Below, piece after piece: positions 1 through 6,760 of a DNA stretch of 8,500 nucleotides. The notes beneath the pieces were generated by a model, which was given only the letters and a program-made list of their open reading frames with translations, did not search any database and was not told the DNA's origin. The position numbers were made by a program, and so were the translations under genes. How positions within the stretch are numbered: position 1 is the stretch's first letter; each line of letters starts with the position of its first letter. The DNA comes from Oxalobacteraceae bacterium UBA4003 (lineage in GTDB: Bacteria; Pseudomonadota; Gammaproteobacteria; Burkholderiales; Burkholderiaceae_D), in contig DGBN01000072.1 in the NCBI GenBank assembly GCA_002384815.1, positions 1 through 8,500 on the forward strand, read 5' to 3'.

Positions 1-15
1 CAGGCGAGAGATCAG

Positions 16-288
16 TTATTCTGTTGGCGGTACGTAACCTTGCGCTGCGTCTGCACCTTCGCCGAAGAAGTGCTTTTCCATTTGCGTCGCAAGATACTTG
101 CGGGCGCGCACATCGGCCAGATTCAAGCGGTTTTCATTGACCAGCATGGTCTGGTGCTTGAGCCAGGCTGCCCATGCTTCCTTTGATACGCTTTCGTAAA
201 TGCGTTTGCCGAGTTCGCCCGGATACGGCGGAAAGTCCAGTGCTTCGGCTTCCTTGTCGAGTTTGATGCAGTGAACCATGCGTGTCAT
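16..288 (-). CDS. yggX: Fe(2+)-trafficking / oxidative damage protection protein YggX
   Basis: Complete 90-residue protein, close to the roughly 91 residues of E. coli YggX. The family motifs are visible: an N-terminal MVHC segment carrying the conserved cysteine (Cys7), then YPGELGKRIY, SKEAWAAWLKHQTMLVNE and a MEKHFFG segment near the C-terminus. Family knowledge: YggX is a small cytosolic protein that protects iron-sulfur enzymes from oxidative damage and is linked to iron handling; its precise molecular role is debated. The start at 288 is supported by AAGGA seven bases upstream; the internal Met4 has no better site. The gene lies 110 bases downstream of argA on the same strand, so it may be read from argA or from its own promoter in the hairpin-rich leader. 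The identification is confident; the transcription unit is inference. Confidence 0.96.
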   Translation of the reverse strand: MTRMVHCIKLDKEAEALDFPPYPGELGKRIYESVSKEAWAAWLKHQTMLVNENRLNLADVRARKYLATQMEKHFFGEGADAAQGYVPPTE

Positions 289-295
289 GTTGCTA

Positions 296-300
296 TCCTT
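296..300 (-). promoter_or_regulatory. Ribosome binding site of yggX
   Basis: The minus strand reads AAGGA followed by a seven-base spacer and the ATG at 288. This is the clearest Shine-Dalgarno site of the minus-strand genes here and fixes the yggX start at MTRMVHC. Confidence 0.75.
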
Positions 301-311
301 AGTATTACTCG

Positions 312-340
312 CTGCGTAGCGGTGTGTAAGTGCTACGCAG
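312..340 (-). other. Perfect 9-bp hairpin in the yggX leader
   Basis: CTGCGTAGC at 312-320 is exactly complementary to GCTACGCAG at 332-340, with an 11-base loop. No T-run follows on either strand, so it does not look like a factor-independent terminator. It sits just upstream of the yggX ribosome binding site, where it could affect mRNA stability or translation. Role inferred; the inverted repeat is seen directly. Confidence 0.6.
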
Positions 341-344
341 ACCG

Positions 345-375
345 GTTGAGTTGATGCCGCCGCTCAACGATGAGC
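345..375 (-). other. Alternative overlapping hairpins in the yggX leader
   Basis: GTTGAG at 345-350 can pair with CTCAAC at 363-368 (6 bp). GCTCA at 362-366 can instead pair with TGAGC at 371-375 (5 bp, ACGA loop). The two pairings use the same bases and exclude each other. The stems are short, so this may be chance. Confidence 0.35.
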
Positions 376-397
376 GACAGCAGATTGAAGTGATGCC

Positions 398-403
398 ATT
401 ATA
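398..403 (-). promoter_or_regulatory. Possible -10 box of yggX overlapping the argA stop codon
   Basis: A perfect TATAAT lies on the minus strand, and its TAAT part contains the argA stop codon (TAA at 399-401). At a 17-18 base spacing I see no convincing -35 hexamer, so promoter function is uncertain. If used, it would give yggX a leader of roughly 100 bases containing all the hairpins at 312-375. Confidence 0.3.
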
Positions 404-1709
404 GATTTTTTGTGAAAACCAGGGATTTCCGCTGCCAGTTGTACATTTGCTGGCGATTTTTCGGCAGGTCGTCGACGGTGGCCGGAACGAAGCCGCGCTT
501 GAGGAACCAGTGCGCGGTGCGCGTTGTCAGCACAAACAGTTTTTTCAGGCCGGCAGCGCGGGCGCGGTTTTCCATATGCTTCAGCAGACGTTCGCCATCG
601 CCCTGCGTTTGTACTTCCGGATTGACGATCAGGCAGGCCATCTCTGCCATTTTTTCGGATGGGAAAGGGTAGAGCGCTGCGCAACCGAAAATCACGCCGT
701 CATGCTCGATGACCGAGAAATAATTGATTTCGCGCTCGATCAGTTCACGCCCGCGTTTGACCAGCGTGCCGTCGGCTTCCAGCGGTTCGATCAGCTTCAG
801 AATGCCGCCTACATCTTCAATCGTGGCATCGCGCAGGCTTTCCAGGTTTTCAAAGGAAACCATGGTGCCGACGCCATCATGCGTAAACAATTCCAGCAAG
901 GCCGAACCGTCGGTAGAAAACGGGATGATGTGCGCGCGCGGGACGCCGCCGTTGCAGGCCTGCACTGCGTGTTCCAGATAAAAGGCCGAATCGGCAGGTA
1001 CGCAATCGTAATTCAGCACGGCATCGACCTGATGTGAGGACAGCTCGTGGATTTCAGCGCCGGTCTTGTCTGTCATCATCGGCGTTTCAGTGATGAAGAT
1101 CAGCTTGTCGGCGCGTAGCGCCTTGGCCGCCGATACTGCCACATCTTCCATCGTCAGATTGAAGACTTCGCCGGTTGGCGAAAAACCCAGCGGCGACAAC
1201 AGCACCAGGCCGCCGGCAGCCAGAACAGGGTGGATGGCTTCGTAAGCGATCTTGCGCGTTACTCCGGTCAATTCCAGATCGACGCCATCGACGATGCCGA
1301 GCGGACGCGCGGTGACGAAATTGCCGGAAATGATGCGGATCGCGGCATGCGCCATCGGCGTGTTCGGCAAGCCCTGGCTGAATGCGGCTTCGATATCGAG
1401 ACGCAGTTCGCCTGCAGCCTCCTTCGCGCACTCCAGCGCGGCCGCGTCGGTGATGCGCAAGCCGTTGTGGAAACGCGCTTCCACATTCCGCAGCGCCAGC
1501 TGTTCCTCGACTTGCGGACGCGAGCCGTACACGATCACAACCTTGATGCCGAGCGCGTGCAACAGCGACAAATCCTGCGCCAGCACCGGCAGTGCGCCAG
1601 CCTTGACCAATTCACCGGGGAAGGCGACGACGAAGGTTTTGCCGCGGAAGGCGTGAATGTACGGTGCGACGGAACGCAGCCACTGGACGAATTGTTCTGG
1701 ATTTTCCAT
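399..1709 (-). CDS. argA: Amino-acid N-acetyltransferase (N-acetylglutamate synthase)
   Basis: 436 residues, against 443 for E. coli ArgA. It catalyses acetyl-CoA plus L-glutamate to N-acetylglutamate, the first step of arginine biosynthesis, in the cytosol. The N-terminal part (about 20-270) is an amino-acid-kinase-like domain, recognisable from FVVAFPGE near the start and the KVVIVYGSRPQVEEQL strand-loop. This domain normally carries arginine feedback control. The C-terminal part (about 290-436) is a GNAT domain with the acetyl-CoA loop Q-x-x-G-x-G at Gln367-Gly372 and a late FLKRGFVPA segment. I chose the ATG at 1709 (MENPEQFVQWLRSV), which matches the usual family start; in-frame ATGs at 1718 and 1727 add only a few residues and also lack a Shine-Dalgarno site. 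It diverges from hrpA and is followed by yggX on the same strand. Confidence 0.95.
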   Translation of the reverse strand: MENPEQFVQWLRSVAPYIHAFRGKTFVVAFPGELVKAGALPVLAQDLSLLHALGIKVVIVYGSRPQVEEQLALRNVEARFHNGLRITDAAALECAKEAAGELRLDIEAAFSQGLPNTPMAHAAIRIISGNFVTARPLGIVDGVDLELTGVTRKIAYEAIHPVLAAGGLVLLSPLGFSPTGEVFNLTMEDVAVSAAKALRADKLIFITETPMMTDKTGAEIHELSSHQVDAVLNYDCVPADSAFYLEHAVQACNGGVPRAHIIPFSTDGSALLELFTHDGVGTMVSFENLESLRDATIEDVGGILKLIEPLEADGTLVKRGRELIEREINYFSVIEHDGVIFGCAALYPFPSEKMAEMACLIVNPEVQTQGDGERLLKHMENRARAAGLKKLFVLTTRTAHWFLKRGFVPATVDDLPKNRQQMYNWQRKSLVFTKNL

Positions 1710-1716
1710 GAGGCAC

Positions 1717-1722
1717 ATTATA
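1717..1722 (-). promoter_or_regulatory. Probable -10 box of argA
   Basis: A perfect TATAAT on the minus strand ends seven bases before the argA ATG at 1709. Transcription would start at or next to the A of the ATG, giving a leaderless or near-leaderless mRNA, consistent with the lack of a Shine-Dalgarno site. No good -35 hexamer is seen at 16-18 bases. Confidence 0.4.
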
Positions 1723-1741
1723 ACCATAGCAAGGACGAACG

Positions 1742-1751
1742 ATTGCGCAAT
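1742..1751. other. 10-bp palindrome in the argA/hrpA divergent gap
   Basis: ATTGCGCAAT is a perfect palindrome between the two divergent TATAAT boxes. It overlaps the place where the argA -35 element would lie. It could be an operator half-site pair or chance; no regulator is identified. Confidence 0.3.
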
Positions 1752-1778
1752 GCAAGACCGAAATACGACACTGCTCTG

Positions 1779-1784
1779 TATAAT
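1779..1784 (+). promoter_or_regulatory. Probable -10 box of hrpA
   Basis: A perfect TATAAT on the plus strand ends ten bases before the ATG at 1795. A start site about seven bases downstream would leave a leader of only a few bases. No convincing -35 hexamer is visible, and no Shine-Dalgarno site precedes the ATG. Confidence 0.4.
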
Positions 1785-1794
1785 TCCGCACTAC

Positions 1795-4700
1795 ATGTCC
1801 GCTCCAGAATCCACCCCAAAAAATCCTGCTGTTCCGCAGAATACGCAGAATCGTCCCGCTGCTGCCCGTAATCGTCCTGCGCGCGATGCGTCCGCTGCTG
1901 CGCAGCCCGAATTGAAGCTGCCGCTACGTAATCCGCTGCCCGCCATTACTTTTCCCGAAGAGTTGCCGGTTTCCGGCAGGCGCGAGGATATTGCGCGCGC
2001 GATTCAGGCCAGTCAGGTCGTTATCGTTAGTGGCGAAACCGGCTCCGGCAAGACCACGCAGTTGCCGAAAATCTGTCTCGAACTCGGGCGTGGTTTGAAC
2101 GGTTTGATCGGCCACACACAACCGCGCCGGATTGCGGCTTCGTCGACCGCCAAACGAATTGCACAGGAAATCGGTTCGCCGCTGGGCGAACACGTCGGCT
2201 TCAAGGTGCGCTTCAACGACACGCTGACCAAGGGCGCGTGGATCAAGCTGATGACGGACGGTATTCTGCTGGCAGAGACGCAGACCGATCCTTTGCTGCG
2301 TCAGTACGACACCATCATCATCGATGAAGCGCATGAGCGCAGCCTGAACATCGACTTCCTGCTCGGTTACCTGAAGCAGTTGTTGCCCAAGCGGCCTGAT
2401 CTGAAAGTCATCATTACCTCGGCGACCATCGATGCGGACCGCTTTGCGCGTCACTTTGGCAATAACGGAAAACTCGCGCCTGTAATTGAAGTGTCAGGTC
2501 GTATGTATCCGGTCGAGGTGCGTTATCGGCCTGTCGAAGCTTTCGACAAAAACGCAGCGAGCCCAAATTCGAACGCGACCTCAGATGCCGGTCAGGCACG
2601 ACGTTCTGCACTGGCAGCCAAGGAGCGCGGGCAGCGCGACTTGATGGATGCGGTGGTCGATGCAGTCGATGAACTGGCGCGCATAGGCTCAGGTGATGTG
2701 CTGGTCTTTCTGCCGGGTGAACGCGAGATTCGCGATGCGGCAGAAGCCTTGCGCAAGCATCATCCGCCGCATGTGGAAATCCTGCCGCTGTTCGCGCGCC
2801 TGTCGGTGCAAGAACAGGAACGTGTATTCAAAGTATCGAATGCGCGTCGCATCGTGCTCGCCACCAACGTGGCGGAAACCTCGTTAACCGTGCCCGGCAT
2901 ACGCTATGTGGTTGATGCAGGGCTGGCGCGTGTCAAGCGCTACAGCTATCGCAACAAGGTCGAGCAATTGCAGATCGAGCCGATCGCGCAATCGGCGGCG
3001 AATCAACGCGCCGGTCGTTGCGGTCGTGTTTCTGCCGGCGTTTGTATACGCTTGTATGACGAGCAGGATTATCTGCTGCGGCCGAAATTCACTGAGCCGG
3101 AAATCCTGCGTTCCTCATTGGCCTCCGTTATTTTGCGGATGAAGTCTTTGCATTTGGCCGATGTGGAAACCTTCCCGTTTATCGAGCCGCCATTAGGTCG
3201 TGCCATCGCCGATGGTTATCAATTGCTACAGGAACTGGGTGCAGTCGACGACGAAAATAATCTGACCAAGCTGGGTCGCGAACTGGCTCGTCTGCCGCTG
3301 GACCCGCGTGTAGGTCGCATGATCCTCGCTGCCAAGGATAATGTTTGTTTAACTGAAGTATTGATCATCGCCGCCGCCTTGTCGGTGCAAGATCCGCGCG
3401 ACCGGCCTATGGAAGCGCAAACCGCCGCAGACAACGCGCACAAAAAATTCGCCGATGAAAAATCGGAATTCCAGAGTTATCTCAAAATCTGGAAATGGTT
3501 TGAAGATGCCATCGCGCACAAGAAATCGAATCGCCTGTTGCAGGAAGAATGCCGTGCCAGTTTCCTGTCGCAACTGCGTTTGCGTGAATGGCGCGATGTG
3601 CATTCCCAGTTGCTGACGATCGTGCGCGAGCAGGGCTGGCGTTTGAATGAAGCACCGGCAACTTACGAACAATTACACACGGCACTGCTGACCGGCCTGC
3701 TGGGCAATATCGGCTTCAAGTCTGAAGAAGAACAGCACTACATCGGCGCACGCGCCATCAAGTTCCACATCTGGCCGGGCTCATCGCTGATCAAGAAGGC
3801 CGGCAAGTGGATCATGGCCGCCGAGCTGGTCGATACCACGCGCCTGTATGCGCGCTGTATTGCGCAGATCCAGCCGGAATGGCTGGAACGCGTCGCCGGT
3901 CATTTGCTGAAAAAATCCTATGGTGAACCGCGTTGGGAAAAACGCACGGCGCAAGTTTCTGCCTACGAGCGCGCGACTTTATACGGGCTGGTAGTCTACA
4001 GCCAGCGACGCATTCAATATGGCTTGATCAATCCTTCCGATGCGCGCGAAATATTCATACGCGATGCCCTGGTCGGTGGCGATTTCGATACGCGTGCGCC
4101 ATTCTTCGCGCACAACAACAAGCTGATACGCGAGATAGAAAATCTCGAACACAAGTCGCGTCGTTTGGATGTATTAGTCGATGATGAATTGATCGCAGCG
4201 TTTTACGACAAGCTGATTCCGGCCGATATCCACAACGGTATCAGTTTCGAGAGATGGCACAAGGATGTGACCGCCAAAGAGCCGAAGCTGTTGTATCTGA
4301 ATCGTGATGATTTGATGCGGCATGAAGCAGCAGGCGTGACGACCGAGTTGTTCCCCAAGATGATGAATGTCGCCGGCGTCGAGATGCTGCTGTCCTATCA
4401 CTTCGAGCCCGGCACTCCGCGCGATGGCGTGACCTTGACGGTGCCGCTGTATGCGCTGAACCAGGTTTCCGCCGACAGATGCGATTGGCTGGTGCCCGGC
4501 ATGCTGAAGGAAAAAGTCCATCTGCTGATCAAGTCCTTGCCGCAAAAACTGCGCCGCCATTGCGTGCCACTACCTGATTATGCGGCCGGCTTCTGTGACC
4601 GTGTACAGACCGCACATGCATTCGGCAAGGGCAGTCTGCTGGATGCAGTGATTGCCGACGTGCGTGAGCAGACCGGCATCGCCACCAGGACCACCGACTA

Positions 4701-5850
4701 CAAACTGGAAACCTTGTCTGCGCATCAGTTCATGAACTTCAAGATCATTGACGAGCATGGCCGCCAGCTGGAGATGGGGCGCAATCTTGGAAGCTTGCGA
4801 GCGGAATTCGGCGGGCAGGCGAGAGAAAGTTTCCAGCGTATTGCCGAGCAAACGGCGATGCCGCTGGCAGCAGGTCTGGTCGGCCAATCGACCCGCGCCG
4901 GTAAAGTCGCTTCCGCCGCAGGTAAAACGCAAGTCTCTGGTCCAAGCGCGGCAGCACAGTCGGGCACAGCGGCTCAGGTCGTGGGCAAAACAGCCAGCGC
5001 GACCACGCATCAAAACCTGACTGGCTGGACCTTTGGAGAATTGCCGGAACTGCTGGAAATTCAGCAAGGCAGGCAGACACTCATCGGCTTTCCGGCATTG
5101 GTGGATAAGGTTACGCATTGCGATCTGGAAGTCTTTGACGATCCGGCGGAAGCGGCGCGCGTGCATCGCACAGGCTTGCGCCGTTTGCTGGCCTTGCAAT
5201 TGAAAGAACAACTCAAGTATCTGGAAAAGAATATTCCGGGCTTGCAGCAGATGGGCATGCAATTCATGGCGCTCGGTTCGCAGGAAGAATTGCGCGAACA
5301 GATCATCAATGCCGGACTGGAGCGTGCCTGCCTGCAGGAGCCCTTGCCGAAGAATGCGGAGGAATTCAACGCACGCAAGGATGAAGGTAAATCGCGTCTC
5401 GGTTTGCTCGTCAACGAGATCGCACGCCTGCTCGGCCTGATCCTGACCGAATACCACGCCTTGCCGAAAAAACTGCAAACCGTGAAGGCGCATGTGCAAG
5501 CCGTCACTGACATTCAGTCGCAGCTACAGGGTTTGGTCGGCAAACGCTTCATTGCCGAAACCGATTACAGCAACCTGACACATTTTCCGCGTTATCTGAA
5601 AGCGATCAATGTGCGTATCGATAAATTGCGCGCCGATCCCACGCGCGATGCACGTGCAATGAGTGAGTGGCAGCAGGCTGCCGCACCGTGGCAACGCGCA
5701 TTGAAGGAGCGTCATGGCGATCCGAAGATGAGCGAGTTCCGCTGGCTGCTGGAAGAGTTGCGGGTGTCGCTGTTTGCGCAGGAATTGCGCACGCCGATGC
5801 CGGTGTCGGTCAAGCGGCTGCAAAAAGTCTGGGAAAGCATGCAACGTTGA
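1795..5850 (+). CDS. hrpA: ATP-dependent RNA helicase HrpA (DEAH family)
   Basis: 1351 residues from the chosen start, slightly longer than E. coli HrpA (about 1300). Helicase motifs in order: Walker A GETGSGKTT (80-88), DEAH (177-180), SAT (209-211), and motif VI QRAGRCGR (404-411). These are followed by the usual helicase-associated and OB-fold regions and a long C-terminal region of the DUF3418 type found in HrpA. Family knowledge: a cytosolic helicase implicated in mRNA processing and in resolving stalled or collided ribosomes. Two low-complexity insertions stand out, at about 250-282 between the RecA-like domains and at about 1025-1072 in the C-terminal half. The reading frame is open from 1657, but that start would overlap argA. 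The ATG at 1795 (MSAPES) fits the intergenic layout best; the ATG at 1750 is an alternative. The enzyme call is firm; the exact start is less so. Confidence 0.95.
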   Translation: MSAPESTPKNPAVPQNTQNRPAAARNRPARDASAAAQPELKLPLRNPLPAITFPEELPVSGRREDIARAIQASQVVIVSGETGSGKTTQLPKICLELGRGLNGLIGHTQPRRIAASSTAKRIAQEIGSPLGEHVGFKVRFNDTLTKGAWIKLMTDGILLAETQTDPLLRQYDTIIIDEAHERSLNIDFLLGYLKQLLPKRPDLKVIITSATIDADRFARHFGNNGKLAPVIEVSGRMYPVEVRYRPVEAFDKNAASPNSNATSDAGQARRSALAAKERGQRDLMDAVVDAVDELARIGSGDVLVFLPGEREIRDAAEALRKHHPPHVEILPLFARLSVQEQERVFKVSNARRIVLATNVAETSLTVPGIRYVVDAGLARVKRYSYRNKVEQLQIEPIAQSAANQRAGRCGRVSAGVCIRLYDEQDYLLRPKFTEPEILRSSLASVILRMKSLHLADVETFPFIEPPLGRAIADGYQLLQELGAVDDENNLTKLGRELARLPLDPRVGRMILAAKDNVCLTEVLIIAAALSVQDPRDRPMEAQTAADNAHKKFADEKSEFQSYLKIWKWFEDAIAHKKSNRLLQEECRASFLSQLRLREWRDVHSQLLTIVREQGWRLNEAPATYEQLHTALLTGLLGNIGFKSEEEQHYIGARAIKFHIWPGSSLIKKAGKWIMAAELVDTTRLYARCIAQIQPEWLERVAGHLLKKSYGEPRWEKRTAQVSAYERATLYGLVVYSQRRIQYGLINPSDAREIFIRDALVGGDFDTRAPFFAHNNKLIREIENLEHKSRRLDVLVDDELIAAFYDKLIPADIHNGISFERWHKDVTAKEPKLLYLNRDDLMRHEAAGVTTELFPKMMNVAGVEMLLSYHFEPGTPRDGVTLTVPLYALNQVSADRCDWLVPGMLKEKVHLLIKSLPQKLRRHCVPLPDYAAGFCDRVQTAHAFGKGSLLDAVIADVREQTGIATRTTDYKLETLSAHQFMNFKIIDEHGRQLEMGRNLGSLRAEFGGQARESFQRIAEQTAMPLAAGLVGQSTRAGKVASAAGKTQVSGPSAAAQSGTAAQVVGKTASATTHQNLTGWTFGELPELLEIQQGRQTLIGFPALVDKVTHCDLEVFDDPAEAARVHRTGLRRLLALQLKEQLKYLEKNIPGLQQMGMQFMALGSQEELREQIINAGLERACLQEPLPKNAEEFNARKDEGKSRLGLLVNEIARLLGLILTEYHALPKKLQTVKAHVQAVTDIQSQLQGLVGKRFIAETDYSNLTHFPRYLKAINVRIDKLRADPTRDARAMSEWQQAAAPWQRALKERHGDPKMSEFRWLLEELRVSLFAQELRTPMPVSVKRLQKVWESMQR

Positions 5851-5889
5851 TCTGCCAGCCTTGTTCTAAATCATGGAATGGGAATCTAT

Positions 5890-5909
5890 TTCGCGTAAAA
5901 TTGTGCGAA
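5890..5909 (+). promoter_or_regulatory. Weak promoter-like segment upstream of dcd
   Basis: TAAAAT at 5896-5901 resembles a -10 box and lies inside a short inverted repeat, TTCGC at 5890-5894 and GCGAA at 5905-5909. No convincing -35 hexamer is found. dcd may instead be read through from hrpA, as I see no terminator after hrpA. Confidence 0.2.
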
Positions 5910-5940
5910 CTCTCTAATAACAATCCTTTTCACCGAAAAA

Positions 5941-6507
5941 ATGACAATTAAATCCGACAAATGGATACGCCGCATGGCGGCAGAAACCGGCATGATCGAA
6001 CCATTCGAACCAGGTCAGGTGCGTAGCGCCAATGGGCAGAAGATCGTCTCTTACGGCACTTCATCCTACGGCTACGATATTCGCTGCGCCGATGAATTCA
6101 AGATTTTCACGAATATCAACAGCACCATTGTCGATCCGAAAAATTTTGATGAAAACTCATTCGTTGATGTCAAAAGCGACGTTTGCATCATTCCGCCGAA
6201 CTCATTCGCACTGGCCCGCACCATCGAATACTTCCGCATCCCGCGCAATGTCTTGACGATCTGTCTCGGCAAATCAACCTATGCGCGCTGCGGCATCATC
6301 GTCAACGTGACGCCGTTCGAACCGGAATGGGAAGGCTATGTGACACTGGAGTTTTCGAACACGACGCCATTGCCTGCGAAGATTTACGCAGGAGAAGGCT
6401 GCGCGCAAGTGCTGTTCTTTGAAAGTGATGAAGTGTGTGAAGTGTCGTACAAGGATAGAGGCGGCAAGTATCAAGGGCAGCATGGCGTGACCTTGCCGAA
6501 GGCCTGA
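5941..6507 (+). CDS. dcd: dCTP deaminase
   Basis: 188 residues, near the 193 of E. coli Dcd. It converts dCTP to dUTP and ammonia in the cytosol, feeding dTMP synthesis through dUTPase and thymidylate synthase. Visible signatures: a YGTSSYGYDIR strand near the N-terminus, the GKSTYAR nucleotide-binding segment (Ser112 and Arg116 match Ser111 and Arg115 of E. coli), and VTLEFSN with Glu137, equivalent to the catalytic Glu138. A C-terminal YQGQHGVTLPKA segment matches the lid region that closes over the nucleotide. I see nothing that shows whether it is monofunctional or a deaminase-dUTPase; monofunctional is assumed. It starts 90 bases after hrpA on the same strand. No Shine-Dalgarno site precedes the ATG (CACCGAAAAA), but no better start exists. 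Confidence 0.95.
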   Translation: MTIKSDKWIRRMAAETGMIEPFEPGQVRSANGQKIVSYGTSSYGYDIRCADEFKIFTNINSTIVDPKNFDENSFVDVKSDVCIIPPNSFALARTIEYFRIPRNVLTICLGKSTYARCGIIVNVTPFEPEWEGYVTLEFSNTTPLPAKIYAGEGCAQVLFFESDEVCEVSYKDRGGKYQGQHGVTLPKA

Positions 6508-6634
6508 TCCAGCTTAAGTACGATGGAGTGGGAGGCCTGGGTAACGAGGTATTGAAGATACTGGGTTATGATGAGCGGGCATTGCTGAAAAGTGATGGTG
6601 AAACGGGTCGATGTCATCTGCCCATTGATGGTGT

Positions 6635-6683
6635 TTGAAAATTTTTGCATTTGCATGTGTGTAATTCTGTTTAAATGGAACTT
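6635..6683 (+). promoter_or_regulatory. Candidate promoter elements upstream of the DUF3597 gene
   Basis: TTGAAA at 6635-6640 and TGTAAT at 6660-6665 resemble sigma-70 hexamers but with a long 19-base spacer. Just downstream, GGAACTT at 6677-6683 equals the canonical -35 of RpoE-type envelope-stress promoters, with TCC sixteen bases later, which is a poor match to that -10. The AT-rich context supports a promoter here, but which one is open. Confidence 0.3.
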
Positions 6684-6697
6684 CGTCTCATCATGCT

Positions 6698-6716
6698 CAT
6701 CCTTGAAAGAAGGATG
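6698..6716 (+). other. Hairpin in the leader of the DUF3597 gene
   Basis: CATCCTT at 6698-6704 pairs perfectly with AAGGATG at 6710-6716 around a GAAAG loop. It lies about 45 bases before the start codon and has no T-run, so it is a leader structure rather than a terminator. Confidence 0.45.
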
Positions 6717-6747
6717 GCTCGAGAATTCTCAACAACAGTTATCTCTA

Positions 6748-6753
6748 AAGGAG
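6748..6753 (+). promoter_or_regulatory. Strong ribosome binding site of the DUF3597 gene
   Basis: AAGGAG followed by a seven-base spacer and the ATG at 6761. It is the best Shine-Dalgarno site in the window and fixes the start; it predicts efficient translation. Confidence 0.85.
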
Positions 6754-6760
6754 CTAGACC

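Larger units (their letters stand above)
6508..6760 (+). other. 253-base spacer between dcd and the DUF3597 gene
   Basis: No recognisable gene or terminator follows dcd. The first part (6508-6638) carries a short open frame from a GTG at 6528 (36 residues, no known family, no good ribosome site) and an imperfect direct repeat, CTGGGTAACGAGG at 6537 and CTGGGTTATGATG at 6561. The second part is AT-richer and holds the candidate promoter elements, the hairpin and the ribosome site listed separately. Confidence 0.5.

Noticed and set aside
1657..1794. N-terminal extension of HrpA from the ATG at 1657
   Set aside because: It would overlap the argA coding start on the other strand and reads through the divergent promoter region. 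The extra residues (including Cys- and His-rich parts) do not resemble HrpA. The ATG at 1750 cannot be fully excluded.
1230..1871. Open frame of 213 residues on the plus strand across argA and into the hrpA start
   Set aside because: It is antisense to conserved argA sequence and its translation matches no recognisable domain; the argA and hrpA frames explain these bases.
4570..5499. Long open frame (309 residues) on the minus strand inside hrpA
   Set aside because: It lies wholly antisense to the well-conserved hrpA reading frame, is rich in Gln, Arg, Leu and Cys in no family pattern, and has no ribosome site. It is a by-product of hrpA codon use.
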